Positions 8,201-18,696 are shown, counted from the first letter of the stretch. The stretch: DNA of 64,000 nt from Magnetospirillum moscoviense (GCF_001650635.1 NZ_LWQU01000130.1:1-64000); one strand, 5' to 3'. Notes: generated by a model from the sequence alone, not told the origin. Made by a program: numbers and translations.

Positions 8201-11200
8201 ATGTCCGTCACCCCGAATCTGACCCTGGATCACAAATATACCGCCCGTTCCGGGCTGGTGCTGCTGTCGGGCATCCAGGCCCTGGTGCGGCTGCCGATGC
8301 TGCAGCGCGCCCGGGACAAGGCCGCCGGCATCAACAGCGCCGGCTTCATCTCGGGCTATCGCGGCAGTCCGCTGGGCGGGCTGGACAAGGAATTGTGGCG
8401 GGCCGAGAAATTCCTGAAGCAAGCCGACACGGTGTTCCGCCCCGGCCTGAACGAGGATCTGGCCGCCGCCGCCATCTGGGGCAGCCAGCAGGTCACCTTG
8501 TTCGAGGGCGCCTTGGTCGATGGGGTGTTCGCCCTGTGGTACGGCAAGGGCCCCGGCCTCGACCGTTCGGTCGATGTGTTCAAGCACGCCAATTCGGCCG
8601 GCACCGCCCGCCATGGCGGCGTGCTGGTGGTGGCCGGCGACGATCACGGCTGCAAATCCTCGACGCTGGCGCACCAGTCCGAACAGGTGCTGATGGCGGC
8701 CCAGATGCCGGTGCTGAACCCGGCCAACGTGCAGGAACTGGTGGATTACGGATTGCTGGGCTGGGCGCTGTCGCGCTGGTCCGGTCTATGGGTGGGCTTG
8801 AAGGCGATCACCGAGACGGTGGAAAGCTCGGGCCTGGTCGATGTCGATCCGTGGCGGCTTGCCATCCTTACCCCGGGCCAGCGGCCGGACCTGGCCATCC
8901 GCTGGCCCGACCGCTTCCTGGAACAGGAAATGCGTCTGATGGGGCCGAAGATCGAGGCGGCCCTGGCCTTCGCGCGGGCCAACCATCTGGACCGGGTGGT
9001 GGTGGATTCGCCCCAGCCGCGCTTCGGCATCGTCACCACCGGCAAGGCCCATCTGGACGTGCTGCAGGCGCTGGACGATCTGGGCATCGACCTGGATTAC
9101 GCCGCCCGCATGGGCCTCAAGGTCTACAAGGTGGGCATGAGTTGGCCGCTGGAGGCCGACGGCATCCGCGCCTTCGCCGAGAGACTGGACGAGATTTTAG
9201 TGGTCGAGGAAAAGCGCCCGGTCATCGAGGACCAGCTGAAGGCCCAGCTTTACAATTGGCGGGAAGACGTGCGCCCGCGCGTGGTCGGCAAGCAAGACCA
9301 GGACGGCGCGCCGCTGCTGCCCAGTCATGGCGAGCTGACGCCGGCGATGATCGCCCGAATCATCGCTGCCCGCATCGGCCGCTTCTACACCTCGCTTGGC
9401 ATCCGCGAGCGCCTGGCCTGGCTGGATGCCAAGGAAGCCGCCTTGCAGGCCGTGCCCCAGGGCTTTGCCCGCGTGCCCTATTTCTGCGCCGGCTGCCCGC
9501 ACAACAGTTCGACCAACGTGCCCGACGGCAGCCGCGCCGCCGCCGGCATCGGCTGCCATTACATGGCCACCTGGATGCCCGAGCGCCGCACCGAGACCTT
9601 CACCCATATGGGCGGCGAAGGTGCGCCATGGATCGGCCAGACCCCGTTCACCACCACACAGCACATCTTCCAGAATCTGGGCGACGGCACCTATTACCAT
9701 TCCGGCCTTCTGGCCATCCGCGCCTGTGTCGCGGCCAACGTCAACATCACCTACAAGATTCTTTACAACGACGCCGTGGCCATGACCGGCGGCCAGCCGG
9801 TCGATGGGCCGCTGTCGGTGCCGGCCATCGCCGCCCAGGTCCGGGCCGAGGGGGTGACCCGCATCGCCGTGGTGTCGGATCGTTCCATCGCCTATGCCGA
9901 CCAATTGCCGCCCGGCACCAGTACCCATCACCGCGACGACATGGACGCGCTGCAGCGGTCCTTGCGCGAGCATCCCGGCGTGTCGGTGCTGATCTACGAC
10001 CAGACCTGCGCCGCCGAGAAGCGTCGGCGCAGAAAGCGCGGCCTGATGGACGACCCGCCCGAGCGGGTCTTCATCAACCAGGCGGTGTGCGAGGGCTGCG
10101 GCGATTGCGGCGAGGTGTCGAACTGCGTCGCGGTGGTGCCGGTGGAAACCGAGTTCGGCCGCAAGCGGGCCATCGACCAATCGGCCTGCAACAAGGACTT
10201 CAGCTGCCTGAAGGGCTTCTGCCCCAGCTTCGTCACCGTCACCAACGCGACGCCCAAGCGGGCCGCTGCCGCCGACTGGGCGGGCGATTTGCCGTCCCCC
10301 ACCCTGCCCGATAGCCGCCAACCCTTCGGCATCATCGTCACCGGCATCGGCGGAACCGGAGTGGTCACCGTCGCCCAGGTGCTGGGCATGGCCGCCCATC
10401 TGGACGGCAAGGCGGTCACCGCGCTCGATCAGACCGGTCTGGCCCAGAAGAACGGCGCGGTGGTCAGCCATGTGCGGCTGTGCGACGACCCGGCCCGCCT
10501 GCATGCCGTGCGCATCGCCGATGGTGGCGCCAATCTGCTGCTGGCCTGCGACATGGTGGTGGCCGCCGGGTTCGACACCCTGGCCAAACTGAAGGCCGGC
10601 CGCACGGCGGCCATCATCAACGACCACCAGACCATGCCGGCCAGCTTCACCCATGCGCCCGATTTGGCCTATCCGGCCGGCTCGATGCATGACGCCATCA
10701 ATAATGCCGTTGGAGGGGCCGGCCACTTCATCGATGCCGGTCGCATCGCCACGCGATTACTGGGCGACGCGCTGGCCACCAACCTGTTCCTAGTCGGCCT
10801 GGCCTGGCAAAAGGGCCTGATCCCCCTGTCGGAAGAGGCCATCGACGGCGCCATCGCCCTGAACGGCGCCATGGTCGAGTTCAACCGCGCCGCCTTCCTG
10901 TGGGGCCGCCGCGCCGCTCACGACCGCAAACAGGTCGAGGCCCTGGCCGATCCCCACCCCGCCCCGGCCCTGTCACAAAATCTGGACGAATTGATCGCAG
11001 CCCGGATGGTCCATCTGACCGCCTGGGGCGATCAAGCCTGGGCGGCGCGCTACCGCACCTGGGTCGAGCGCGCCCGCGCCGCCGAAACCGACCTGGCCCC
11101 GGGCTCGACCCGCCTGACCGAGGCGGTGGCCCGCTCGCTGGCCAAGCTGATGAGCTATAAGGACGAATACGAGGTGGCAAGGCTGTATGGCGGCCTGGAC

Positions 11201-11581
11201 GACCAATTGAAGGCCCAGTTCGAAAGCTGGGACAAGGTCCTGCCGCACTTGGCGCCCCCGTGGCTGGGCACCCGCAAATACAAATTCGGCCCATGGATGC
11301 TGACCCTGTTCGAAGGCCTCAAGCACTTGAAGAGCCTGCGCGGCACCTGGCTCGATCCGTTCGGATATTCGGCCGAGCGCCGGCTGGAACGCGCCTTGAT
11401 CGACGAGTATCAGCGGGTGCTGGACGACCTGCTGTCGAACCTGACCGCCGACAAGTTGGACCTAGCAACCGAGATCGCCCGTCAGCCGCTGGCGATGCGC
11501 GGCTTCGGCCATGTCAAGGCGGCCAACGTCGCCAAGGCGCGGACGGAAACTGAGCGGCTGATGAGTGTGTGGAAAGGTTAA
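8201..11581 (+). CDS. indolepyruvate:ferredoxin oxidoreductase, fused alpha/beta form
   Basis: A 1126-residue fused enzyme that decarboxylates arylpyruvates (from tryptophan, phenylalanine, tyrosine) to aryl-acetyl-CoA and reduces ferredoxin. Order of parts: pyrimidine-binding domain (about 15-400), thiamine-diphosphate domain with a CAGCPHN block (about 430) and GDGTYYHSG (about 497), a cysteine-rich 4Fe-4S segment with CEGCGDC (about 631-637) and later cysteines in CNKDFSCLKGFC, then the gamma/IorB domain beginning GIGGTGVVTVAQ (about 710). Length fits the proteobacterial fused family. GGGAGG precedes the ATG. An FNR-like box upstream suits an oxygen-sensitive enzyme. The stop overlaps the convergent RTX gene by four bases. 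paaI-paaJ-paaK at 21-24 kb could take the phenylacetate branch further. Confidence 0.93.
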   Translation: MSVTPNLTLDHKYTARSGLVLLSGIQALVRLPMLQRARDKAAGINSAGFISGYRGSPLGGLDKELWRAEKFLKQADTVFRPGLNEDLAAAAIWGSQQVTLFEGALVDGVFALWYGKGPGLDRSVDVFKHANSAGTARHGGVLVVAGDDHGCKSSTLAHQSEQVLMAAQMPVLNPANVQELVDYGLLGWALSRWSGLWVGLKAITETVESSGLVDVDPWRLAILTPGQRPDLAIRWPDRFLEQEMRLMGPKIEAALAFARANHLDRVVVDSPQPRFGIVTTGKAHLDVLQALDDLGIDLDYAARMGLKVYKVGMSWPLEADGIRAFAERLDEILVVEEKRPVIEDQLKAQLYNWREDVRPRVVGKQDQDGAPLLPSHGELTPAMIARIIAARIGRFYTSLGIRERLAWLDAKEAALQAVPQGFARVPYFCAGCPHNSSTNVPDGSRAAAGIGCHYMATWMPERRTETFTHMGGEGAPWIGQTPFTTTQHIFQNLGDGTYYHSGLLAIRACVAANVNITYKILYNDAVAMTGGQPVDGPLSVPAIAAQVRAEGVTRIAVVSDRSIAYADQLPPGTSTHHRDDMDALQRSLREHPGVSVLIYDQTCAAEKRRRRKRGLMDDPPERVFINQAVCEGCGDCGEVSNCVAVVPVETEFGRKRAIDQSACNKDFSCLKGFCPSFVTVTNATPKRAAAADWAGDLPSPTLPDSRQPFGIIVTGIGGTGVVTVAQVLGMAAHLDGKAVTALDQTGLAQKNGAVVSHVRLCDDPARLHAVRIADGGANLLLACDMVVAAGFDTLAKLKAGRTAAIINDHQTMPASFTHAPDLAYPAGSMHDAINNAVGGAGHFIDAGRIATRLLGDALATNLFLVGLAWQKGLIPLSEEAIDGAIALNGAMVEFNRAAFLWGRRAAHDRKQVEALADPHPAPALSQNLDELIAARMVHLTAWGDQAWAARYRTWVERARAAETDLAPGSTRLTEAVARSLAKLMSYKDEYEVARLYGGLDDQLKAQFESWDKVLPHLAPPWLGTRKYKFGPWMLTLFEGLKHLKSLRGTWLDPFGYSAERRLERALIDEYQRVLDDLLSNLTADKLDLATEIARQPLAMRGFGHVKAANVAKARTETERLMSVWKG

Positions 11582-14500
11582 TTGCCGCGATCGACGTCGC
11601 TGTTGGCGATGCCGGCCAGGCTGGTCACGCCGTCCAGGGTGGCGATCTGGTAGGAATTGCTGGTGCTCGCCGCTTCCTGCGCCTCGGTGTACCACACCTG
11701 CAGCGGATTGCTGCCGTCACCGATGATAACGATTGCCTTGCCGGTCGAGGCGTCGCCGCCATTGAGGTCGGTCGCCGTTGCGGTCAGGGCGGTGGCGGTC
11801 TCGATATACTCGATCGACCCGGCGGTCACGCTGAGCGCCCCCGACGTGCCCATGGCGAAGGTCGGGTTGGACAGGCGGACGACATCGACACCCGAGGTGA
11901 AGCCGTAAATGGTGTCGGTGCCCAGCGACATGTCGGCGACCACACCGTTGACCAGCGGCGTGCCGTACTGGCGGAACTCGAACACGTCGGCGCCGTTACC
12001 GCCGGTCAGGCTGTCAGTGCCCTGGCCGCCGATCAGGGTGTCGCCGCCCATGCCGCCGATCAGGGTATCGCCGCCCTTGCCACCCCACAGGATCAGGGCC
12101 GCCGAGGTCTCGCCCGAGCCGTCGAGAATGACCGTCGAGGTGGTCCCGTTGGTGTGGGCATCGACCGTTAAGCCGGTGGTCGGCGCCGTCGAATCGGCCA
12201 GCGTGACGTTGAAGGAACTGTCGTAATTGCTGTTGCCGAGATTGATGGTCTCGAAACCGGTGATGTTGTCGAAGGTCATCTGGCCGGGCATGGTGCCCAA
12301 CAGGTCCAGCGTGTCGGTGCCGGTGCCGCCGTCCAGGCTCATGGTGTCGGCGGTCGCAAAGGAATTGCAGATCACGCTGATGGAATCGTTGTCGGCCCCG
12401 CCGGCCAACGACACCAACCCGCCGCCAAAGCGCAAATCGATGGTGGCGTTATCGATGCCGGCCCCGAAATCGAGATTATGCAGATGCCCGAAATTCTGGA
12501 ACGGCTGGGTGATCAGATTGTCATTGCCGCCCGACAGGGTCAGGTCGCCGGCATCCCAGGCCAGCACCTTGAGCTTGGCCGCCCCACCATCAAAGACCGA
12601 GGGCGAACCGGAATAGCGGTCGAGTGCCTCGAAATCGGCGCCCATCTGACCGGTGACGCCGGAAATCACCAAGGACAGACCCCACATGCCGTCCTGGCCC
12701 CAGCCGCTGGCGGTGGTGCTGGTGGTCAGGTCGGTGCTGGTCAGGCCGGAAAAGTTGAAATGGTTGAGGTTGCTGTCCGGCCGGCTGTCGGCGTTGGTAT
12801 CGACATTGTCGGTGGCAGTCGATCCGCCCGCCAGCAGCAGGTTGCCGCCATTGCTGATGGAGAAGGTGTCGCCGCCGCCTTTGCCGAACGCCACCAGCCC
12901 GGCCATCATCAGATCGTCGGGAATCGCGATGGTATCGGCGGACGAACTGCCGGCATAGGCATAGCCGGTCTTGTCGGCCCCCATGTTCTTGATCGGCACG
13001 ACGCTGCTTAGGGATTGCGGACCGCTGCCATAGCTGAACGAGGAGCTGCTGGTGTAGTCGGTGATGACCTGGGACGACGAGAACAGAAATTCCTCGATGC
13101 CCGAATAGGTCATGACATCGGCCAAGGTTCCCGACAGCGTCGAATAGAAGAAGGCCTGGCCGGAATTGAGGGTCGCCTGGTCGGTGACGATCTTGACCCA
13201 CATGTCGTCCATGCCGTCGATCGCCAGTTGGTCGGTGCCGTCACCGCCGCCGATACTGTCGGTGCCGCCGACGGTCGAGTTGGGGTCGTCGTGAATATAG
13301 AAACTGGTGTTCTCGCCCGCCGACCCGGTGACGGAATCGTTGCCCGCGGTCAGATTGATCTTTTGGGAAAAGGTGGTCGGATTTTCCACGTCCAATTGCG
13401 GCATGTTGGGGTCGTTGGCCAGCAGATTCTCGATAAACGCCTTCTCGGCCTGGTCGCTGACCGCCGCCAGGAAATCCTGGAATGTCTGGTTCTGATTTTC
13501 GGGCGCGAACTGCTCGGCGACGTCGCCGATTTCGGCCAACGGATTGAGCATGTCGGCGATGCTTTGACCGCCGCTCAAGAATCCCAGCGAGCCGAAGGCG
13601 TCGCCATACATGGCGCCCGGCTGGGTGAACACCCCGTAGATCGAGCCCGACACCCCGCCCGGCAGGTCGGTGGCCGACAGGAACAGATCGGCGGCGGCCT
13701 GCAATTCGGCCAGCGCTTCCTTGGCGGCTCCTTCCGGGATCAGCCCTTCCTTGACCGCTTCCTTGATCGCCTCTTCGGCGGCGGCCTGGCCTTCCTTGGC
13801 GGCCGCTTCCTTGGCGGCGGCGGCCTCGGTGCCGGTGGCGCCGGCGTTCGGGCCGCCCTCGGCCGGTCCCTGCTGGCCCTGCTGCTGTTGCTGCTGTTGG
13901 TTCTGCGGCGAGATCGGGTTCTGCCCCGGCGGCGGCGGTGCCGGGCGGGCCGAGATGGCGTCGCCGTACTGCGCCTGCACCTGGGCCTGTGTCAGCGTCA
14001 CCGGCGGCGGCGGCGGCTGGGTGAAGCTGGTCAGTTGCATGCTTTGGAACGGCTGGCTCATCACCTGGGTACCGCCGGCGGTGGCGATCGAGATTTGGCC
14101 GGTGCCGGCGCCCTGGTCCAGCAGGGTGACGGTGTTGTTGCTGCCCTCGGCGGCGGCGAAGCCGGCCACCGTGGTCCCGCGCACGCCGATGGTCATCACC
14201 GGCGTCCTGACCTTCATGGCATCGGGCGCCGCCTTGGCCACCTCGCCCGAGACGAACGAGAAGGTGCCCTGCACCACCGAGACCTGGGAATGCGCCTCGT
14301 TGGGCCGGCCGGGATCGAACACCATGTCGTCCAGCACCATGCGGCCCTTGGCGCCCAGCGCGAAGGTCGAACTGTCGGCCAGGATCAGGCCGACCGCCCC
14401 CTTGTCGCCGGTTTCGATGACGTCGCCCTGGGCCAGCTTGGCGTTCAGGGCCAGCGGCTCGCGGGTGCCGTCGCCATGGCGTACGAAGGCCGGCCCGCTG

Positions 14501-14847
14501 ACCTTGCTGACGATGCCGATATATTGCAGCGCCCCCATCGGATCGCCGGCCTGTGCGAACATGCCCGGCGCCAGCGGCCCGGCCAGGATCAAGGCCAGAT
14601 CGGCGGGAATCTGAGCGCCCGAGGCAGTGGCCAGGCTGGGCGGATTCGGCTGTTCGTACCAGCCGGCCACCATCACCTGCTGGCCGTCCTCGCCCTTCAG
14701 GATCAGATCGTGACCCGAACGGACGAACTGGGCGGTCAACAAAAGATCGCCGCCGGGCACGATGACAGTCCCGCCCGAGTGGGCTTGGACAACCACCTGT
14801 GGCGTGATCTTCACCACGAGCTTCGGAACTGGCGACACCGCGTTCAT
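11578..14847 (-). CDS. FecR-domain / RTX calcium-binding secreted protein
   Basis: A 1089-residue protein. There is no Sec signal peptide. A FecR-like domain spans about residues 110-250, with the block MTIGVRGTTVAG (about 218) also found in the giant adhesin at 39576-45569. A glutamine run (about 316-323) and an Ala/Glu/Lys-rich helical stretch (about 335-395) follow. The body is repetitive and Gly/Asp/Ser-rich, and near 925-960 there are tandem RTX nonapeptides of the form GGxGxDxLx (GGDTLIGG and variants). The C-terminus is acidic and hydrophobic, as in type I secretion signals. It is probably exported by a type I system, perhaps the one at 45.6-50.4 kb (inference). It is divergent from the TPR-glycosyltransferase gene. 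Confidence 0.85.
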   Translation of the reverse strand: MNAVSPVPKLVVKITPQVVVQAHSGGTVIVPGGDLLLTAQFVRSGHDLILKGEDGQQVMVAGWYEQPNPPSLATASGAQIPADLALILAGPLAPGMFAQAGDPMGALQYIGIVSKVSGPAFVRHGDGTREPLALNAKLAQGDVIETGDKGAVGLILADSSTFALGAKGRMVLDDMVFDPGRPNEAHSQVSVVQGTFSFVSGEVAKAAPDAMKVRTPVMTIGVRGTTVAGFAAAEGSNNTVTLLDQGAGTGQISIATAGGTQVMSQPFQSMQLTSFTQPPPPPVTLTQAQVQAQYGDAISARPAPPPPGQNPISPQNQQQQQQQGQQGPAEGGPNAGATGTEAAAAKEAAAKEGQAAAEEAIKEAVKEGLIPEGAAKEALAELQAAADLFLSATDLPGGVSGSIYGVFTQPGAMYGDAFGSLGFLSGGQSIADMLNPLAEIGDVAEQFAPENQNQTFQDFLAAVSDQAEKAFIENLLANDPNMPQLDVENPTTFSQKINLTAGNDSVTGSAGENTSFYIHDDPNSTVGGTDSIGGGDGTDQLAIDGMDDMWVKIVTDQATLNSGQAFFYSTLSGTLADVMTYSGIEEFLFSSSQVITDYTSSSSFSYGSGPQSLSSVVPIKNMGADKTGYAYAGSSSADTIAIPDDLMMAGLVAFGKGGGDTFSISNGGNLLLAGGSTATDNVDTNADSRPDSNLNHFNFSGLTSTDLTTSTTASGWGQDGMWGLSLVISGVTGQMGADFEALDRYSGSPSVFDGGAAKLKVLAWDAGDLTLSGGNDNLITQPFQNFGHLHNLDFGAGIDNATIDLRFGGGLVSLAGGADNDSISVICNSFATADTMSLDGGTGTDTLDLLGTMPGQMTFDNITGFETINLGNSNYDSSFNVTLADSTAPTTGLTVDAHTNGTTSTVILDGSGETSAALILWGGKGGDTLIGGMGGDTLIGGQGTDSLTGGNGADVFEFRQYGTPLVNGVVADMSLGTDTIYGFTSGVDVVRLSNPTFAMGTSGALSVTAGSIEYIETATALTATATDLNGGDASTGKAIVIIGDGSNPLQVWYTEAQEAASTSNSYQIATLDGVTSLAGIANSDVDRGN

Positions 14848-15025
14848 CGGACCAATGCCCCCCTTCAGGCATCCAAGGCTCGACTAAGACTCCTGCCCTA
14901 ATTATGCCACAAGTGCGGCTTCGACGCTAACCTCATCCTTTTTGGCAAGCCTGCTCGCTTTGCGCTTGACCCCTGCGGATTCGCGCGGTTGACTGCCTTT
15001 CAGGGAGCGTTCGAGGGGAACCGGT

Positions 15026-18000
15026 ATGAGCGAGGACCATCTTGCCGGATTTGGGGCAGGCAACGCCGGATTCGGCAGCTTCGAGCTGGCCGCCGCCGAG
15101 GCCGCCCGCGCCACCGGCGACCTGGTCACCGCCCTGCATTGGTACGATTCGGTCCTGGCGCTGGACGCCGGCCATGTCGAGGCCCAGGTCGGCCGTTGCG
15201 GCGTGCTGCGCATCATGGGCAAAACGCGCGAGGCGATGACGGAACTGGCCCGCATCCTGGCGGTCCACCCCAAGAACTTGCCGGCCCGGTTGGAACTGGC
15301 GCTGACCCTGCAACGCATGGGCCGCAGCGACGAAGCCCGCACCACCTATGCCATGCTGGTCCGCGAACCCAATGCGCCGTCCGAGGCCTGGCACGGATTG
15401 GCCCTGGTCCTGCTGGCCGAGGGCAAGGAACAGGCCGCCGAGACGGCGCTGCGCCGCTCGCTGGCCCTGGCCCCCAACCGCATCGAAGGCCGCCAGCAAC
15501 TGGCCGACCTGATCGCGCGCCGCCAGGACCTGGTCACCGCCGCCGATCTTTACCACGACATCCTGGCCATCGCCCCCGATTCCGCCGCCGCCCACGCCGG
15601 CCTGGGCCAGGCGCTGATCGGCATGGGCCGCATGGACGAGGCCCGCGATCAGTTGGAACGCGCCCTGGCGCTGGAATCCGAGAATTCCACCGCCCATCTG
15701 GGCCGCGCCCGCATGAATTTGCTGGAAGGCAACCTGGCCGCCGCCTGGGACGACATGGAATGGCGCTGGCGCCAGTCGCCGCGCCCGCGCCCGCAAGCCC
15801 CCGGCGAGCCATGGGGCGGCAACCACGAGGTGACCGGCCGCACCATCTTGCTGTGGAGCGAGCAGGGCATCGACGACACCTTGCAGATGCTGCGCTATGC
15901 CCAGATCTTCGCCGCCAAGGGCGCCCAGGTCGTCCTGGCCCTGCCCGAGCCGCTGGTCCCGCTGGGCAAGGGCGTCGCCGGTGTCGCCCGCACCCTGGCT
16001 TCGGGTAAGCCGCTGCCGCCCGATCTGCAGGTGGATTACAGCGTGTCGCTGGCCGACCTGCCGCGCCTGTTCGGCACCACCCTGACCAGCATTCCGCCCG
16101 CGCCCTATATCGAGGCGCCGGCCGGGCACCGTCCGCGCGTGTCGGCGCCGCCCGGCGCGGTGCTGAAGGTCGGCCTGGCCTGGGCCGGGCCGCGAGCCGC
16201 CTGGGCCGTTCCCTTCCCGCAGATGATGACCCTGATGGGCCATCCCGGAATCGCCATGTTTGGCCTGCAGCTCGGGACCCGCGCCGAGGATGCCCACCGC
16301 CTGGCCCACCCGACGCTGGTGCACGATTTGTCGCCCAGTATCGGCAATTACGCCGACATGGCCGGCCGCATCGCCGAGATGGACCTGATCATCACCGTCG
16401 ACGGCAATGTCGCCCATCTGGCCGGCGCCATGGGAAAGCCCGTGTGGGTGATGCTGCCCTACGCGCCTGATTGGCGCTGGATGCTGCACCGCGACGATTC
16501 GCCGTGGTACCCGACGGCGCGCCTGTTCCGTCAGGAACGCGCGGGCGATTGGACCGGAATCATCACCCATCTGATGGTGGCCCTTGATGAACGGGTCGGC
16601 GCCGAGCACCAGCGCCGCCAGGCCGAGGCCCGCGGCCAGATGGGGCCGAAGGCGGCGACCCGGGCGTTCCTGTCGACCCATCTGAAGGCCGGCGACCTGT
16701 TCGTCGATATCGGCGCGGGCGACGGCACCCACAGCCTGGACGCCGCCTGCCATCCGGCCGGCGACATCCGCGTCCTGGCGATCGACGCCAAACCGTCCGA
16801 TGCGGCCATCTTCAGCGACACCGTCGATCTGTCGGGACTGTCGGACCAGATCGAGGTGATGTGCCAAGTGGTCGGCGGTGGGCAGGGGCCGGCATTGGTG
16901 GCCGGGCGGCCGCGCGCCGGCCGCACGGTTTTCGCCCTGCCCCAGTGGGTGCGATCCGACAAGCGCTCCACCACGGTCGATGCGCTGATCGCCGACCGAT
17001 CCGACCTGATCGCCGCCCGGCTGATCGTGCGCATCGGCGCCGCCGGTTCGGTGGACGATATCGTTTCCGGCATGAGCGGATCGCTGGCCAGCGGCAGCAT
17101 CGCCATCCTGGTGTTCGAAAATCGCGAGGGGATCGCGGCGCCGCAGGTGCTGGCCGATTTCGGCTATCAACTCTTCTGCTTCCCGTCCGAGATCGCCGCC
17201 GGCCGGCTGGTGCCGTTCGACGGGCGCCCCGGCATCGTGCTGGCCCTGGCCGCCGGCCAGAAGCCGGCCACCGAATATGGCGACGCCAACGACCCGACCT
17301 CTCCGGCGGCGATGTCGCGGGCCTCGGCCCAGGCCGCCGAGCTGGCCGGCTGGGGCGTCAACGAGCTGAATGCCGGCCGCCCCAACGCCGCCGGCGAGAT
17401 GTTCGCCAAGGCGCTGGCCCAGGACCCCGGCAATGTCGAGGCCAACGCCAATCTGGGCGGACTGCTGCGGCGCATCGGCCGCGCCGAAGCCGCCGCCGCT
17501 TGTTGGCGCCGCGCCCTGAAGGCCGGCGGCGGCCCGGTGATCCGCGCCAATCTGGCCAACGTGCTGCGCGAGATGGGCCATGCCGCCACCGCCGAGGCGA
17601 TGTTCCTGAAGGTGCTGGCCGACGATCCGGCCAACCCGCGCACCCTTTATGCCTTCGCCATGCTGCTGCGCGAGCAGGGCCGCGCCAAGGAATCATTGGC
17701 CACCCTGGAACGGGTCGCCGCCGCCGATTCCTCGCTGCTGAAGCCGCACGACCTGGCCGTCGGCCTGCTGAAGGCCGGCAATCTGGCGCGCGGCATGGCC
17801 GAGATGGTCAATCGACGGCCGGTGCCCCTGCCCCAGCATACCGCGCCGGAATGGGATGGCAGCCGCCTGGAAGCGCGCACCATCCTGGTCCGCGACGAAG
17901 GCGATGCCATCGACACCATTCAGTTGGCCCGCTATCTGCCGATGGTGGCGCGCGAGGGCGGCCTGGTCACCGTCGAATGCGTCCCCGAACTGGCCCGTCT

Positions 18001-18655
18001 GCTGTCCGGCGTCGCCGGGGTCGAGCAGGTGGTGCCGCGCGGCGAGCCGCTGCCCGCCGTCGATTGCGCCGTCCGCCTGCTGGATGTGCCGCGCCTGCTG
18101 GGCACCACGTCGCGCACCACGCCGATCCGCGACGTGCCCTATCTGCGATTGCCCGACGACGTGCCGGCCTTCCGCTTTCCCGACGACGGCCGCCTGCGGG
18201 TCGGCGTCGCCTGGTCCGGGCGCCCCAATTCGCGGCAGGTGCCGTTGTCGGCGCTGCTGCGGCTGGCCGCCGACCCGACGGTCAATCTGATCAGCCTGCA
18301 ACGCCCGCCGGAAGCCGATCAGCTGGTCCAAAGCGGGTACCGCACTTTCTTCGAAGACATGGGCAGCCGGTGCGCCGACCTGGCCGAATCGGCCGGCATC
18401 ATCGCCGGGCTCGACCTGGTCCTGGCCGGCGACACCGCCGAGGCCCACATCGCCGGCGCCCTGGGCAAGACCGTGTGGGTGATGCTGCCGCTGGGCAATG
18501 ACTGGCGCTGGGTCGATGGCCGCGACGACAGCGTGTGGTATCCGACCATGCGGGTGTTCCGCCAAAGCCAGGACGGCACCTGGGATCGCGCCATCCAGCG
18601 CGTGTCGGAAGCCCTGGCGGCGATGGCCGCCGGCAAGCTGGGCCGGCGCAGCTAA
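15026..18655 (+). CDS. TPR / GT9-like / methyltransferase-like tandem protein
   Basis: A 1209-residue protein with a duplicated plan. Residues 10-235 are TPR repeats. About 245-515 is a glycosyltransferase-9/B-like module starting after an EWRWRQ segment and ending with WVMLPYAPDWRWM. About 540-740 is a methyltransferase-like fold with the SAM-binding motif FVDIGAGDGTH. About 765-890 is a second TPR block, and 935-1205 a second glycosyltransferase-like module ending WVMLPLGNDWRWVDG. GAGGGG precedes the ATG. No signal peptide is visible, so it is probably cytoplasmic. It may modify a surface or secreted protein; the divergent RTX gene 178 bases away is a candidate substrate (inference). Whether either transferase module is active is unknown. 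Confidence 0.8.
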   Translation: MSEDHLAGFGAGNAGFGSFELAAAEAARATGDLVTALHWYDSVLALDAGHVEAQVGRCGVLRIMGKTREAMTELARILAVHPKNLPARLELALTLQRMGRSDEARTTYAMLVREPNAPSEAWHGLALVLLAEGKEQAAETALRRSLALAPNRIEGRQQLADLIARRQDLVTAADLYHDILAIAPDSAAAHAGLGQALIGMGRMDEARDQLERALALESENSTAHLGRARMNLLEGNLAAAWDDMEWRWRQSPRPRPQAPGEPWGGNHEVTGRTILLWSEQGIDDTLQMLRYAQIFAAKGAQVVLALPEPLVPLGKGVAGVARTLASGKPLPPDLQVDYSVSLADLPRLFGTTLTSIPPAPYIEAPAGHRPRVSAPPGAVLKVGLAWAGPRAAWAVPFPQMMTLMGHPGIAMFGLQLGTRAEDAHRLAHPTLVHDLSPSIGNYADMAGRIAEMDLIITVDGNVAHLAGAMGKPVWVMLPYAPDWRWMLHRDDSPWYPTARLFRQERAGDWTGIITHLMVALDERVGAEHQRRQAEARGQMGPKAATRAFLSTHLKAGDLFVDIGAGDGTHSLDAACHPAGDIRVLAIDAKPSDAAIFSDTVDLSGLSDQIEVMCQVVGGGQGPALVAGRPRAGRTVFALPQWVRSDKRSTTVDALIADRSDLIAARLIVRIGAAGSVDDIVSGMSGSLASGSIAILVFENREGIAAPQVLADFGYQLFCFPSEIAAGRLVPFDGRPGIVLALAAGQKPATEYGDANDPTSPAAMSRASAQAAELAGWGVNELNAGRPNAAGEMFAKALAQDPGNVEANANLGGLLRRIGRAEAAAACWRRALKAGGGPVIRANLANVLREMGHAATAEAMFLKVLADDPANPRTLYAFAMLLREQGRAKESLATLERVAAADSSLLKPHDLAVGLLKAGNLARGMAEMVNRRPVPLPQHTAPEWDGSRLEARTILVRDEGDAIDTIQLARYLPMVAREGGLVTVECVPELARLLSGVAGVEQVVPRGEPLPAVDCAVRLLDVPRLLGTTSRTTPIRDVPYLRLPDDVPAFRFPDDGRLRVGVAWSGRPNSRQVPLSALLRLAADPTVNLISLQRPPEADQLVQSGYRTFFEDMGSRCADLAESAGIIAGLDLVLAGDTAEAHIAGALGKTVWVMLPLGNDWRWVDGRDDSVWYPTMRVFRQSQDGTWDRAIQRVSEALAAMAAGKLGRRS

Positions 18656-18696
18656 AGTCTGTCTGAGTTTGGTGGAACGGGATTTTTATCTCGCCA

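Noticed and set aside
11985-12080. Tandem short repeats resembling a CRISPR
   Set aside because: They encode RTX nonapeptides; no conserved direct repeats with unique spacers.
14933-17581. 882-codon minus-strand ORF
   Set aside because: Antisense to the TPR-GT gene; Gly/Gln/His-rich low-complexity composition typical of shadows.
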